DNA of 64,000 nucleotides, from positions 182,598 through 246,597 of the forward strand of contig CAWFAI010000008.1 in assembly GCA_963813725.1 (NCBI GenBank), given 5' to 3'. How positions within the stretch are numbered: the stretch's first letter is position 1; each line of letters begins with the position of its first letter. Positions 56,585 to 63,785 of the stretch are shown here, one piece after another. The translations under genes were made by a program, and so were the position numbers. The notes beneath the pieces were generated by a model. That model was not told the origin of the DNA, did no database searches, and saw nothing but the letters and a program-made list of their open reading frames with translations. The DNA comes from VGBV01 sp963813725 (GTDB lineage: Bacteria; Actinomycetota; Thermoleophilia; Solirubrobacterales; 70-9).

Positions 56585-57157
56585 TCAGAGTCCCAGCGCG
56601 CGCACGCCCGGCTCGCCCCAGCCGAGGTGGTGGGCGACCTCGTGCCGCACGGTGCGCTCGACCTGCGCTCGCAGCAGCGCGGGGTCGTGGCCGAAGTCGC
56701 GCTCCAGCGTGTCCTGGTAGATCACGATCTTGTGGGCGTAGTCGTCGCGCGAGATCGTCCCGCCCATGTAGTGGCCGTAGGCGCGGTACTCGTGGCCGTG
56801 GTGTGAGACCACCACCGGGATGTCGCGCAGCAGCTCGCGGAACTGCTCGGGCAACTCGTCGAGGGCCCGGATCACCAGCTCGTCGAACTCGGTCGGGGCT
56901 CGTTCGGGAGGCGGCAGCGAGCCCAGGGCGTCGCTGCGATCCTCGAGCTTGCGGAACTCCGGCTCGGGCATCTCCTGGCCGATCAGCGCCGTCGTCACCC
57001 AGGCCGTCACGAGCACGATCGCGAGCGCTCCCGCGAGCAGCGAGAGCAGCTCCTCCAGGCCCGCAAGCGACGGCGGGTTCAGGAACAGCAACAGCAGGCC
57101 GGCGATGAACGCCGTCATCGCGGCCGCCCGCAGCGGGGGACCGAACGCCTCTCTCAT
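56585..57157 (-). CDS. Membrane-anchored minimal zincin metallopeptidase-like protein
   Basis: A 190-residue protein. Two N-terminal hydrophobic segments (AAAMTAFIAGLLLLFL and LSLLAGALAIVLVTAWVTTALI) are followed by a domain of the metallopeptidase family (zincin_1 type): FDELVIRALDELPEQFRELLRDIPVVV, HKIVIYQDTLERDF and the zinc motif RHEVAHHLGWGEPG. Most family members are cytosolic and lack helices, so the membrane fusion is unusual. ATG 57157 is chosen; TAAGCT about 20 bases upstream is a plausible -10. Substrate unknown. Confidence 0.75.
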   Translation of the reverse strand: MREAFGPPLRAAAMTAFIAGLLLLFLNPPSLAGLEELLSLLAGALAIVLVTAWVTTALIGQEMPEPEFRKLEDRSDALGSLPPPERAPTEFDELVIRALDELPEQFRELLRDIPVVVSHHGHEYRAYGHYMGGTISRDDYAHKIVIYQDTLERDFGHDPALLRAQVERTVRHEVAHHLGWGEPGVRALGL

Positions 57158-57253
57158 CTGCCTTGCCTCATGGATCCAGCTTAGGACGGACCAGCAGCCT
57201 CTCAGAAGGCGCCGGTCGCGCCGGGTGGACATCTCCCTCAAGCTTAGGGCGGC

Positions 57254-57943
57254 TCAGCGGCGCGCTCGCACGGCCCGCCTGAAGTCCAGCAGCTGGCGGG
57301 CACGGTGAAGGAAGCCGCCGACGGTGCGGTAGGTCGTGCGGTGCTCCAGCGGCAGCTCGATCTCCTCGACGCGCCTGCCGGCCCGAACGGCATCGACGGT
57401 CATCCCGATCTCCATACCGAAGCCGTCGGCGAACGGGAGCAGCTCGCGCAGGGTCGAGGCCCGCATGGCGCGCTGCCCCGAGATCGGCGCCGCGGCGCGG
57501 AAGCCGCAGAGCTCCTCGATCCTGCTGCGCGCGTATCCGAGCGCGAAGCCGAATCCGCCCCCCTCGCGGCGCGCGAACGCCGCGACCGCGAGGTCACACT
57601 CGCCGCGCTCGACGGCCTCGACCAGCGCGACCAGCTCGCCCGCCGAGGCCCCCAGGTCCGCGTCGCACAGCAGCACGGTCGCATCGCCGTCCAGGGCCGA
57701 CAGTGCGGCCTCGGCCGCGGCCGTGACGTTGCCCCCCTTGCCGTGCGGGCGCCCGCGGGTGACGACCTGGGCCCCGTGCTGCATCGCGACCTCCGTGGTG
57801 CCGTCCTCCGAGGCGTCGTCCGCGGCCCAGAGGGCGGCGCCGGGCAGCGCCGCGGCCAGCGCGTCGAGAGTGGCGCCGACGCGGTCGGCCTCGTTGCGGG
57901 CGGCGGCGATGGCCACGCGAGGCGGTTGGGGTTCCGGGGACAC
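57254..57943 (-). CDS. GT-A fold glycosyltransferase family 2 protein
   Basis: A 229-residue GT2-like protein. PPRVAIAAARNEADRVGATLDALAAALPGAALWAADDASEDGT forms the nucleotide-sugar Rossmann half, LLCDADLGA is the metal-binding D-x-D-like motif, and SGQRAMRASTLRELLPFADGFGMEIGMTVDA is the acceptor region. It lacks membrane helices, unlike dolichyl-phosphate mannosyltransferases, and is shorter than most (about 230 residues), like glucosyl-3-phosphoglycerate synthase-type cytosolic enzymes. GTG 57943 is preceded by CACAAT 8 bases upstream. Confidence 0.8.
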   Translation of the reverse strand: MSPEPQPPRVAIAAARNEADRVGATLDALAAALPGAALWAADDASEDGTTEVAMQHGAQVVTRGRPHGKGGNVTAAAEAALSALDGDATVLLCDADLGASAGELVALVEAVERGECDLAVAAFARREGGGFGFALGYARSRIEELCGFRAAAPISGQRAMRASTLRELLPFADGFGMEIGMTVDAVRAGRRVEEIELPLEHRTTYRTVGGFLHRARQLLDFRRAVRARR

Positions 57944-57969
57944 GGCGGGATATTGTGACGGCGTCAAGC

Positions 57970-58001
57970 GCCGCCTCCTCCGCTTCGCGTCCGGGGGCGG
58001 C
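57970..58001 (+). repeat. Interspersed palindromic element, copy C
   Basis: Core at 57976-57995 is identical to copy A. Arms GCCGCC and GGCGGC pair perfectly over 6 bp. It sits between the divergent GT2 and biotinyl-protein genes, ending 17 bases before the latter's start codon. Confidence 0.72.
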
Positions 58002-58018
58002 CTACGCGGAGGGGCCGA

Positions 58019-58231
58019 TTGCCCGATATCGAGGCGCACATCACCGGGACCGTGTGGAAGATCGAGGTCGCGGTCGGCGACGAGGTCTCCGACGGCGACA
58101 CGGTCGTCATCCTCGAGTCGATGAAGATGGAGATGCCGGTCGAGGCCGAGGACGACGGCAAGGTCAAGGAGATCCGCTGCGAGGAGGGGCAGTCGGTCTC
58201 CGAAGGCGACGTGCTGGTCGTCCTCGAATAG
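58019..58231 (+). CDS. Stand-alone biotinyl/lipoyl-domain protein (BCCP-like)
   Basis: A 70-residue beta-barrel domain. ILESMKMEMPVEAEDDGKVKEI holds the biotin-acceptor Lys in a M-K-M context, flanked by the two-fold repeat VAVGDEVSDGD and CEEGQSVSEGDVLVVL. Single-domain biotinyl proteins of this size are carriers for multi-subunit acyl-CoA carboxylases. TTG 58019 with upstream GGAGGGG is the start. The carboxyltransferase at 26944 is the only carboxylase part in the window, and bioB lies 4.3 kb downstream. The next gene starts one base after its stop. Confidence 0.88.
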   Translation: MPDIEAHITGTVWKIEVAVGDEVSDGDTVVILESMKMEMPVEAEDDGKVKEIRCEEGQSVSEGDVLVVLE

Positions 58232-58232
58232 C

Positions 58233-59039
58233 GTGGCCGACGAGATAGCGGGCGGGAAGCTGCGGCTGGACTTCCCGGCCGAGTCCGTCGCGCGGCTGAC
58301 CATCTCACGGCCGGCGGCCCGTAACGCCTTGGATCACGAGGTCCTGGGCGGGCTCGCCGAGGCGATGCCCGGCCTGGAGCGCGGCATCGAGCTGCGCTGC
58401 GTCGTCCTCACGGGAGAGGGCAAGGCGTTCTCGGCCGGATACGACATCGCCGCCATCCCCGACGACTCCTTCGAACGGGACGCCGAGGCGCTGGTCGCCC
58501 ACCCCTTCCACGCCGCGCTGGAGGCCGTCGCGGCCCACCCGTGGCCCGTCATCGCAGCGATCAACGGCCACGCGCTCGGCGGGGGCCTGGAGCTGGCGCT
58601 GGCCGCCGACCTGCGCGTCTGCGCGCGCGGGGCGAAGCTCGGCATGCCGCCGGCGAAGCTGGGCCTGATCTATGGCCACACCGGGCTGCGGCGCTTCATC
58701 GCCGCGATCGGCGTCCCGCGGACCAAGGAGCTGTTCCTGACCGGGCGCAACGTCGGAGCCGAGCGAGCGGAGCAGATCGGCCTCGTCCACGAGGTCGTCG
58801 ATGACGACGCCGTCGAGTCCGCCTCGCTGGAGCTCGCCGCCGAAGTCGCCGCCAACGCCCCGATCTCGATGCAGGGCAACAAGCGGGCGATCGACACCCT
58901 CACCGCCAACCCGGTGCTGACCCCCGAACAGGAGCGCGAGCTGATCGAGCTGCGCGAGTCGTGCTTCGCCTCGGACGACTTCCGCGAGGGCATCGCGGCG
59001 TTCGCGGAGAAGCGCAAGCCGAACTGGCGCGGCGAGTAG
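58233..59039 (+). CDS. Enoyl-CoA hydratase/isomerase family protein
   Basis: A 268-residue crotonase. KAFSAGYDIAAIPDD and NGHALGGGLELALAADLRVCARGAKLGMPPAKLGLIYGHTGLRRFIAAIG give the oxyanion-hole pair. The Glu acids of classic hydratases are not at the usual places (MPPAKLG instead of PE), so decarboxylation or another crotonase reaction, such as methylmalonyl-CoA decarboxylase-type, is conceivable. The C-terminus AAFAEKRKPNWRGE is the family end. It is coupled to the biotinyl protein, an arrangement suggesting both act on the same CoA ester. Confidence 0.87.
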   Translation: MADEIAGGKLRLDFPAESVARLTISRPAARNALDHEVLGGLAEAMPGLERGIELRCVVLTGEGKAFSAGYDIAAIPDDSFERDAEALVAHPFHAALEAVAAHPWPVIAAINGHALGGGLELALAADLRVCARGAKLGMPPAKLGLIYGHTGLRRFIAAIGVPRTKELFLTGRNVGAERAEQIGLVHEVVDDDAVESASLELAAEVAANAPISMQGNKRAIDTLTANPVLTPEQERELIELRESCFASDDFREGIAAFAEKRKPNWRGE

Positions 59040-59069
59040 GCGCTAGCCGGCACTCGGAGATGAACAGGA

Positions 59070-61259
59070 TCAGGAGGGGGTAGCGGGGAGGGGCTCCTCG
59101 CCGGTGTCCTCGTGCAGCGCCCCGCCGCCGGCCTCGGCCGTGGACGGCCACCAGATCTTGTCGCCGATCAGCTCGACGGCGGCCGGAACCATGATCGTGC
59201 GGACGATGAACGTGTCGAGCAGGATCCCGAGCGCGACCATGAATCCCAGATCGAAGGTGAAGGTGACTGGGAAGGTCATCAGCACCGAGAAGGTGCCCGC
59301 GAGGATGATTCCGGCGCTGGTGATGACGGGGCCCGTCACGGCAACGGCCCGGAGCATCCCCTCCCGCGTGCCGTGCCTTCGCGCTTCCTCGCGCACTCTC
59401 GCCATCAGGAAGATCGTGTAGTCGATCCCGAGCGCGACCAGGAAGATGAACGCGAAGGTCGGGATCGAGGCGTCGAAGCCTGGGTCGCCGACGACGAAGC
59501 GGATGAACAGGATCGAAATGCCGAGCGTGCAGAGGAAGCTCAGGATCACGCTCGCGATCAGGACGAGTGGCGCCACAAGCGCCCGCAGCAGGATCGCCAG
59601 GATGATCGCGATCACGAGAAGCGCGATCGGCGCGATCAACCGGAGGTCGCTCTGGGTCGCCTTGTCGAAGTCGTAGTTGATGGCGGTGGTTCCCCCCACC
59701 AGCCCTTCGACCCCCGGCTCGACCTCGCCCACCGCATCGCGAAGCTCCGGCACGATGTCGAGTGACTCCGACTCGAGCGGGTCGGTTTCCAACGTCACCA
59801 GGATCGATGCCGTGCTCCCGTCGGTCGATGTGAGGCCAGTGGGCGCCACGGTGGCGACTCCCTTGACCCCCTCGAGCTCCTGCACGGCCTTGCCGACGTT
59901 CTCCTTCGTCACCGTCCCATCCTCGTTGCGGATCAGCACGGTGGTGGGGGCGATCGTCCCCTGTGGGAACGCCTCACCCAGGACCTTGAAGCCCTCCACC
60001 GCGTCGACCTTGTTCTTGAAGAAGGTGGTCGTCGAGTAGTCGACCTTGTAGGCCAGGATCCCCAGGGCGCCGGCGACGAAGACCGACACGGTGATGATCA
60101 GTGCCATGGCGGGCCGCTGCAGCACCTTGTCGCCGAAGCGGCGCCACGCGCCTACCCGCTCGTCGGGCTTGTGGTTCGGGTCGTACTCGACGACGCTCCG
60201 GCGGGGCCAGAACCCGCGCCTGCCGAAGATGGTGAGGAGCGCCGGCAGCAGCGTCAGCCCGGCGACCATCGCGCAGAACACGCCCAGCGCGGCAGTTGGG
60301 CCGAGCGAGCTGGTGTTGCCCGCGTCAGCGAGCCGGAGCACCAGCATCGCCAGGGTTACGGTCAGGCCGCTGGCGAGGATCGCGGGCCCTGCACGCGTGA
60401 GCGCGTGCGCCATCGCGTCGTGCTTGTCCCGGGTCACCCGCAGCTCCTCCCGATATCTCGAGACGAGCAACAGGCAGTAGTCGGTGCCGACCCCGAACAT
60501 GAGCACCACGAGGATGCTCGTGCTGTTCGAGGAGACCGTCTCGCCGGACTTGGCCAGGAGGTAGATGAAGCCCGAGGCCACCGTGTAGGCGAAGAAGACG
60601 ACCAGCAGCGGGGCCAGGGCGACCAACACCGCCCGGTAGATGAGCCCGAGCAGCACCAGGACCAGCAGGACCGTCGCCAACAGCAGCTTGGCATCGAGTG
60701 AGCTGAAGACATCGTGCGCGTCGACGGCGAACCCGAGGTCACCGGTGAGCAGGACGGTGGTGCCCTCGGGCTGGTCGCGCTCGATGATGTCGCGGACATT
60801 CTGCCCCCACTCAGCCTGGGTCTCGAAGTCGCCGGAGACCGGGACGGTCAGGACCGTGAACGCGACGTCACCGTCTTTTGAGACCTGCGCGGCGTTCGTC
60901 TGGCCCGAGATCGTGAACGGCTGCGAGGGAGGCTCGGTCAGGGGGATCTCGTCCGTGCCGGCGGTTGCGACGTTCTCCGCGTCGTCGATGATCCGCTGCT
61001 TGTCCTCCGCGGTCAGGCCCCCCGTACGCCTGTAAACGATCTGGCCCTGCGTCGTCTCCCCTCCCCCGAAGTCGTCATCGAGGATCCGCACGACTTCGGT
61101 CGACTCTGCGCTGTCAGGAAGGAACGACTCCGTGTCGTCGGTCGTCTCGTCGGCGAGCTTCGCGCCGAGCGGCTGCATCACCAGCAGGACGAGGATCCAG
61201 AGGACGAGCACCACCCATTTGGTGCGGCGGCCGGTTACGACTGAGGCGAGCGTGCTCAC
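59070..61259 (-). CDS. MMPL/RND family transporter
   Basis: A 729-residue MmpL-like exporter. WVVLVLWILVLLVMQPLGAKLADETTDD starts it. The two helix bundles carry VLMFGVGTDYCLLLVSRYREELR and IFLVALGIDYTIFLMARVREEARR with paired Asp-Tyr motifs; between and before them lie two outer porter domains. It is distinct from the 29426 transporter in both loops, so not a recent duplicate. GTG 61259 is preceded by TAGCCT 9 bases upstream. A perfect GACCGGTC palindrome (61304-61311) lies further upstream. Substrate unknown, likely a lipid or hydrophobic compound. Confidence 0.88.
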   Translation of the reverse strand: MSTLASVVTGRRTKWVVLVLWILVLLVMQPLGAKLADETTDDTESFLPDSAESTEVVRILDDDFGGGETTQGQIVYRRTGGLTAEDKQRIIDDAENVATAGTDEIPLTEPPSQPFTISGQTNAAQVSKDGDVAFTVLTVPVSGDFETQAEWGQNVRDIIERDQPEGTTVLLTGDLGFAVDAHDVFSSLDAKLLLATVLLVLVLLGLIYRAVLVALAPLLVVFFAYTVASGFIYLLAKSGETVSSNSTSILVVLMFGVGTDYCLLLVSRYREELRVTRDKHDAMAHALTRAGPAILASGLTVTLAMLVLRLADAGNTSSLGPTAALGVFCAMVAGLTLLPALLTIFGRRGFWPRRSVVEYDPNHKPDERVGAWRRFGDKVLQRPAMALIITVSVFVAGALGILAYKVDYSTTTFFKNKVDAVEGFKVLGEAFPQGTIAPTTVLIRNEDGTVTKENVGKAVQELEGVKGVATVAPTGLTSTDGSTASILVTLETDPLESESLDIVPELRDAVGEVEPGVEGLVGGTTAINYDFDKATQSDLRLIAPIALLVIAIILAILLRALVAPLVLIASVILSFLCTLGISILFIRFVVGDPGFDASIPTFAFIFLVALGIDYTIFLMARVREEARRHGTREGMLRAVAVTGPVITSAGIILAGTFSVLMTFPVTFTFDLGFMVALGILLDTFIVRTIMVPAAVELIGDKIWWPSTAEAGGGALHEDTGEEPLPATPS

Positions 61260-61268
61260 GAGCGGCGC

Positions 61269-61311
61269 AGGCTACAAAAAATTGGGGACGGTCGCGCACG
61301 TGGGACCGGTC
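61269..61311 (-). promoter_or_regulatory. -10 and possible operator for the MMPL transporter
   Basis: On the minus strand TAGCCT (61274-61269) is 9 bases from the GTG. Further upstream is GACCGGTC, a perfect 8-bp palindrome, with two more GGTC-containing half-sites nearby (around 61289 and 61327). Confidence 0.4.
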
Positions 61312-61347
61312 ACACAAATCCCGGAGCGGTCAACCAATCAGCTTCCC

Positions 61348-62472
61348 TCAGAGCCCGCCGCGGAGCGCCAGCACCCGGTCCACCGCGGCCTCGAACGCGG
61401 GCTTCTTCAGGGTGCCGTCGGCGAGCCCGCGGCGCAGCGCCCGCGCGGCGCGCATGGCTGCGTCGCAGTGCACGTAGAGCAGCAGGTCGGCCCCGGCGCC
61501 GGCCGTCCGCACGGCGACCTGGGCGGGCGAGCCGCTGCGCGCGATCGAGGGCGTCTCCAGGGAGTCGGTGATCGTGACGCCGGTGAACCCCAGCGAGCCG
61601 CGGAGCTCGCGGTTCATCACCGACTTCGCCTGCGAGGCGGGGCGCCTGCCCGTTCCCAGCGCGGGATAGCGAGCCGAGCCGACCATGACCAGGTCGCCTC
61701 CGGCCGCGATGAAGCTCTCATAGGGCGCGATGTCCACCCGCCTCAGCGTGCCGGCCGAGAGGCGAATGGTCGCCGGGCGCAGGTCGGTGTTGGCCGAGGT
61801 GGATCCGAGCCCGGGGAAGTGCTTGGCCGTCGCCGCGACGCCCTCGGATTCCAGGCCCTCGGCGAACGCCGAGCCCATCGTCCCGACCCGCCCGGCCTTC
61901 GAGCCGAAGGCGCGCTGCTGGTCGGCGATGAAGCCGCCGGCGCGGGCGACGTCGAGCACCGGAGCGAGGTCGACGTTGATCCCATGGGAGCGCAGGCTCC
62001 TTCCGGTGGCGGCGCCCTGGCCGCGGGCGAGGGCGGCGCCGCGCGCGCCCATCTCGGCCGCGCTCATGCTCGGCGGGCCGGGGATGCGCTTCACCTGGCC
62101 GCCCTCCTGGTCGATCGAGACGATCACCGGCTGGCGCAGCCCGAGGGGGCGGTCGGTCGCCTGGATCGCGGCCGTCATCCGGCGCACGGCCCGCTTCGAG
62201 CCGATGTTGTCCTCGAACAGAATCACGCCCGCCAGCTCGCCCGCCGCGATCACCCGCAGCAAGCTCGCGGGCGCGCGCCTGCCGTCGAAGCCGCAGACGA
62301 TCCGCTGTCCCGCCAGCTGGCGCTGGGTCAGGTCGGCGGCGGCGAGGGGCTGCGGCGGATGGGCCGCCGCGTTGACGCTCGTCGGCTCGGCCCGACCGGC
62401 CGCGGCCAGCTGCGCGCCGGCCACGAGCGCGCACAGCGCCCCGGCGATCGCTCCCAGCTTCCCCGGCGTCAT
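61348..62472 (-). CDS. Secreted glycoside hydrolase family 3 protein (NagZ-like)
   Basis: A 374-residue protein with a signal peptide (LGAIAGALCALVAGAQLAAA). Beta-N-acetylhexosaminidase-like features are IVSIDQEGGQVKRI, NVDLAPVLDVA, AKHFPGLGSTSANTD (the KHFPG motif with conserved His-Asp area) and VTITDSLE, where the Asp is the nucleophile. Typical NagZ has KHFPGHG; here the second His is Leu, which may affect the catalytic His-Asp dyad. It likely trims peptidoglycan fragments outside the membrane. TATCAA lies 8 bases upstream of the ATG. Confidence 0.85.
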   Translation of the reverse strand: MTPGKLGAIAGALCALVAGAQLAAAGRAEPTSVNAAAHPPQPLAAADLTQRQLAGQRIVCGFDGRRAPASLLRVIAAGELAGVILFEDNIGSKRAVRRMTAAIQATDRPLGLRQPVIVSIDQEGGQVKRIPGPPSMSAAEMGARGAALARGQGAATGRSLRSHGINVDLAPVLDVARAGGFIADQQRAFGSKAGRVGTMGSAFAEGLESEGVAATAKHFPGLGSTSANTDLRPATIRLSAGTLRRVDIAPYESFIAAGGDLVMVGSARYPALGTGRRPASQAKSVMNRELRGSLGFTGVTITDSLETPSIARSGSPAQVAVRTAGAGADLLLYVHCDAAMRAARALRRGLADGTLKKPAFEAAVDRVLALRGGL

Positions 62473-62480
62473 CCCGGGGG

Positions 62481-62486
62481 TTGATA
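62481..62486 (-). promoter_or_regulatory. Leaderless-type -10 for the GH3 gene
   Basis: On the minus strand TATCAA followed by 8 bases and the ATG at 62472. Confidence 0.5.
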
Positions 62487-62554
62487 GCAGCCCGCCGGCG
62501 AGTCCCAGCGGGGCGGGCGCAGGGCATCCTCGGTTCGGTGTCCGGGGCGGCTCC

Positions 62555-62588
62555 TAGGTTTTGCGGGGAACGACCCCGAGGAAGGCCC
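62555..62588 (+). promoter_or_regulatory. bioB promoter and leader
   Basis: TAGGTT (62555-62560) is a possible -10. The short leader contains CGGGG-AACGA-CCCCG and a GAGGAAGG ribosome-binding site before the ATG at 62590. No known biotin-regulator (BirA, BioQ) box is recognised. Confidence 0.4.
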
Positions 62589-62589
62589 G

Positions 62590-63783
62590 ATGCCCCCGCT
62601 GATCAGCTCCGAAGAGGCCCTCGCCCTGGGCGAGCTGACCGATCACGACGAGATCGGCGAGCTGGTCGAGCGCGCCTGGGCGGTCAGGACCGACCGCTTC
62701 GGCGACTCCACCGACATGTGCTCGCTGGTCAACGCCAAGTCCGGCGGCTGCGCCGAGGACTGCGGCTTCTGCGCCCAGTCCCGCTACGCCGAGGCCGACA
62801 CCCCGATGCACGCGATGATGGAGCCCGATCAGATCCTGGAGCACGCCAAAGCCGCCGAGGCGGCCGGCGCCCACCGCTTCTGCATGGTCACCCAGGGGCA
62901 GGGCCTGTCCAAGCGGGACTTCCAGAAGATCCTCGAGGGCGCCCGCCTGGTGAGCGAGCAGACGAACTTGAAGCGCTGCGCATCGATCGGGCATATGTCG
63001 GCGGACCGGGCCAGGCTCCTGAGGGAGGCGGGCATCCAGCGGGTCCATCACAACGTCGAGACCGCGCACTCCTACTACCCGGAGGTCTCGACCACGGTCC
63101 GCTACGAGGGGCGCATCCGCACCATCGACGCGGTCAAGGAGGCGGGGCTGGAGAGCTGCGTCGGCGGCATCCTCAACCTCGGCGAGTCCGAGCGCCAACG
63201 GGTCGAGATGGCCTTCGAGCTGGCCGAGATCGATCCCGACTCGGTCCCGATCAACCTGCTGAACCCGCGCACGGGCACCAAGTTCGGCGAGCGCGAGCTG
63301 ATGGACCCGTGGGAGGTCGTGAAGTGGGTGGCGATCTTCCGGCTGATCCTGCCCGACGCGCTGTTCCGGCTCTGCGGGGGACGCGTCGAGAACCTGGGCG
63401 AGCTCCAGCCGCTGGCCGTGAAGGCGGGGCTGAACGGCGTGATGATGGGCAACTTCCTGACGACGCTGGGGGTGGAGCCCGCGGAGGACCGCGCCATGTT
63501 CGAGGAGCTGGGCCTGAACGTCGCCCGCCAGCCCGACAACGGCGCCAACCCGCGCCCCGACAACCGCAGCGGCTGGATGGAGGGCGAGACGCCTGAGGTC
63601 CCCGACACGCCGATCGACGAGCTCATCGACTCGCAGGCGGACGCCAACTTCTGGGATCCCTCGACCCAGCTGCGGGTGGTGAAGAAGAAGGGCAAGGTCC
63701 CGGCCTATCCAAGCGAGGCCGGCCCCGGACGCGAAGCGGAGGAGCCGGCCCCAGATGCGGCGCCCGCCGGCTGGGGCGACTAG
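62590..63783 (+). CDS. bioB: Biotin synthase
   Basis: A 397-residue radical-SAM enzyme that inserts sulfur into dethiobiotin. The [4Fe-4S]/SAM motif is GGCAEDCGFCAQS, and the [2Fe-2S] side is supported by RCASIGHMSADRARLLREAGIQRVHHNVETAHSYYPEV. PINLLNPRTGTKF and LRLCGGR-like RLCGGRVENLG follow. Usual BioB is 320-350 residues; this has an extension of about 55 residues after GLNVARQP. The last part of that extension is encoded by a copy of the interspersed element. It is followed two bases later by bioF, so a biotin operon begins here. Confidence 0.94.
   Translation: MPPLISSEEALALGELTDHDEIGELVERAWAVRTDRFGDSTDMCSLVNAKSGGCAEDCGFCAQSRYAEADTPMHAMMEPDQILEHAKAAEAAGAHRFCMVTQGQGLSKRDFQKILEGARLVSEQTNLKRCASIGHMSADRARLLREAGIQRVHHNVETAHSYYPEVSTTVRYEGRIRTIDAVKEAGLESCVGGILNLGESERQRVEMAFELAEIDPDSVPINLLNPRTGTKFGERELMDPWEVVKWVAIFRLILPDALFRLCGGRVENLGELQPLAVKAGLNGVMMGNFLTTLGVEPAEDRAMFEELGLNVARQPDNGANPRPDNRSGWMEGETPEVPDTPIDELIDSQADANFWDPSTQLRVVKKKGKVPAYPSEAGPGREAEEPAPDAAPAGWGD
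63717..63750 (-). repeat. Interspersed palindromic element, copy D (inverted, inside bioB)
   Basis: The exact reverse complement of the core lies at 63724-63743. Arms GGCCGGC and GCCGGCC pair perfectly over 7 bp. It lies within the last 25 codons of bioB and is translated as part of a Gly/Pro/Glu-rich tail. Confidence 0.72.
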
Positions 63784-63785
63784 AC

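Noticed and set aside
29426..61259. The two MMPL transporters as a recent duplication
   Set aside because: Their porter domains and loops share only family motifs; no DNA-level similarity is visible.
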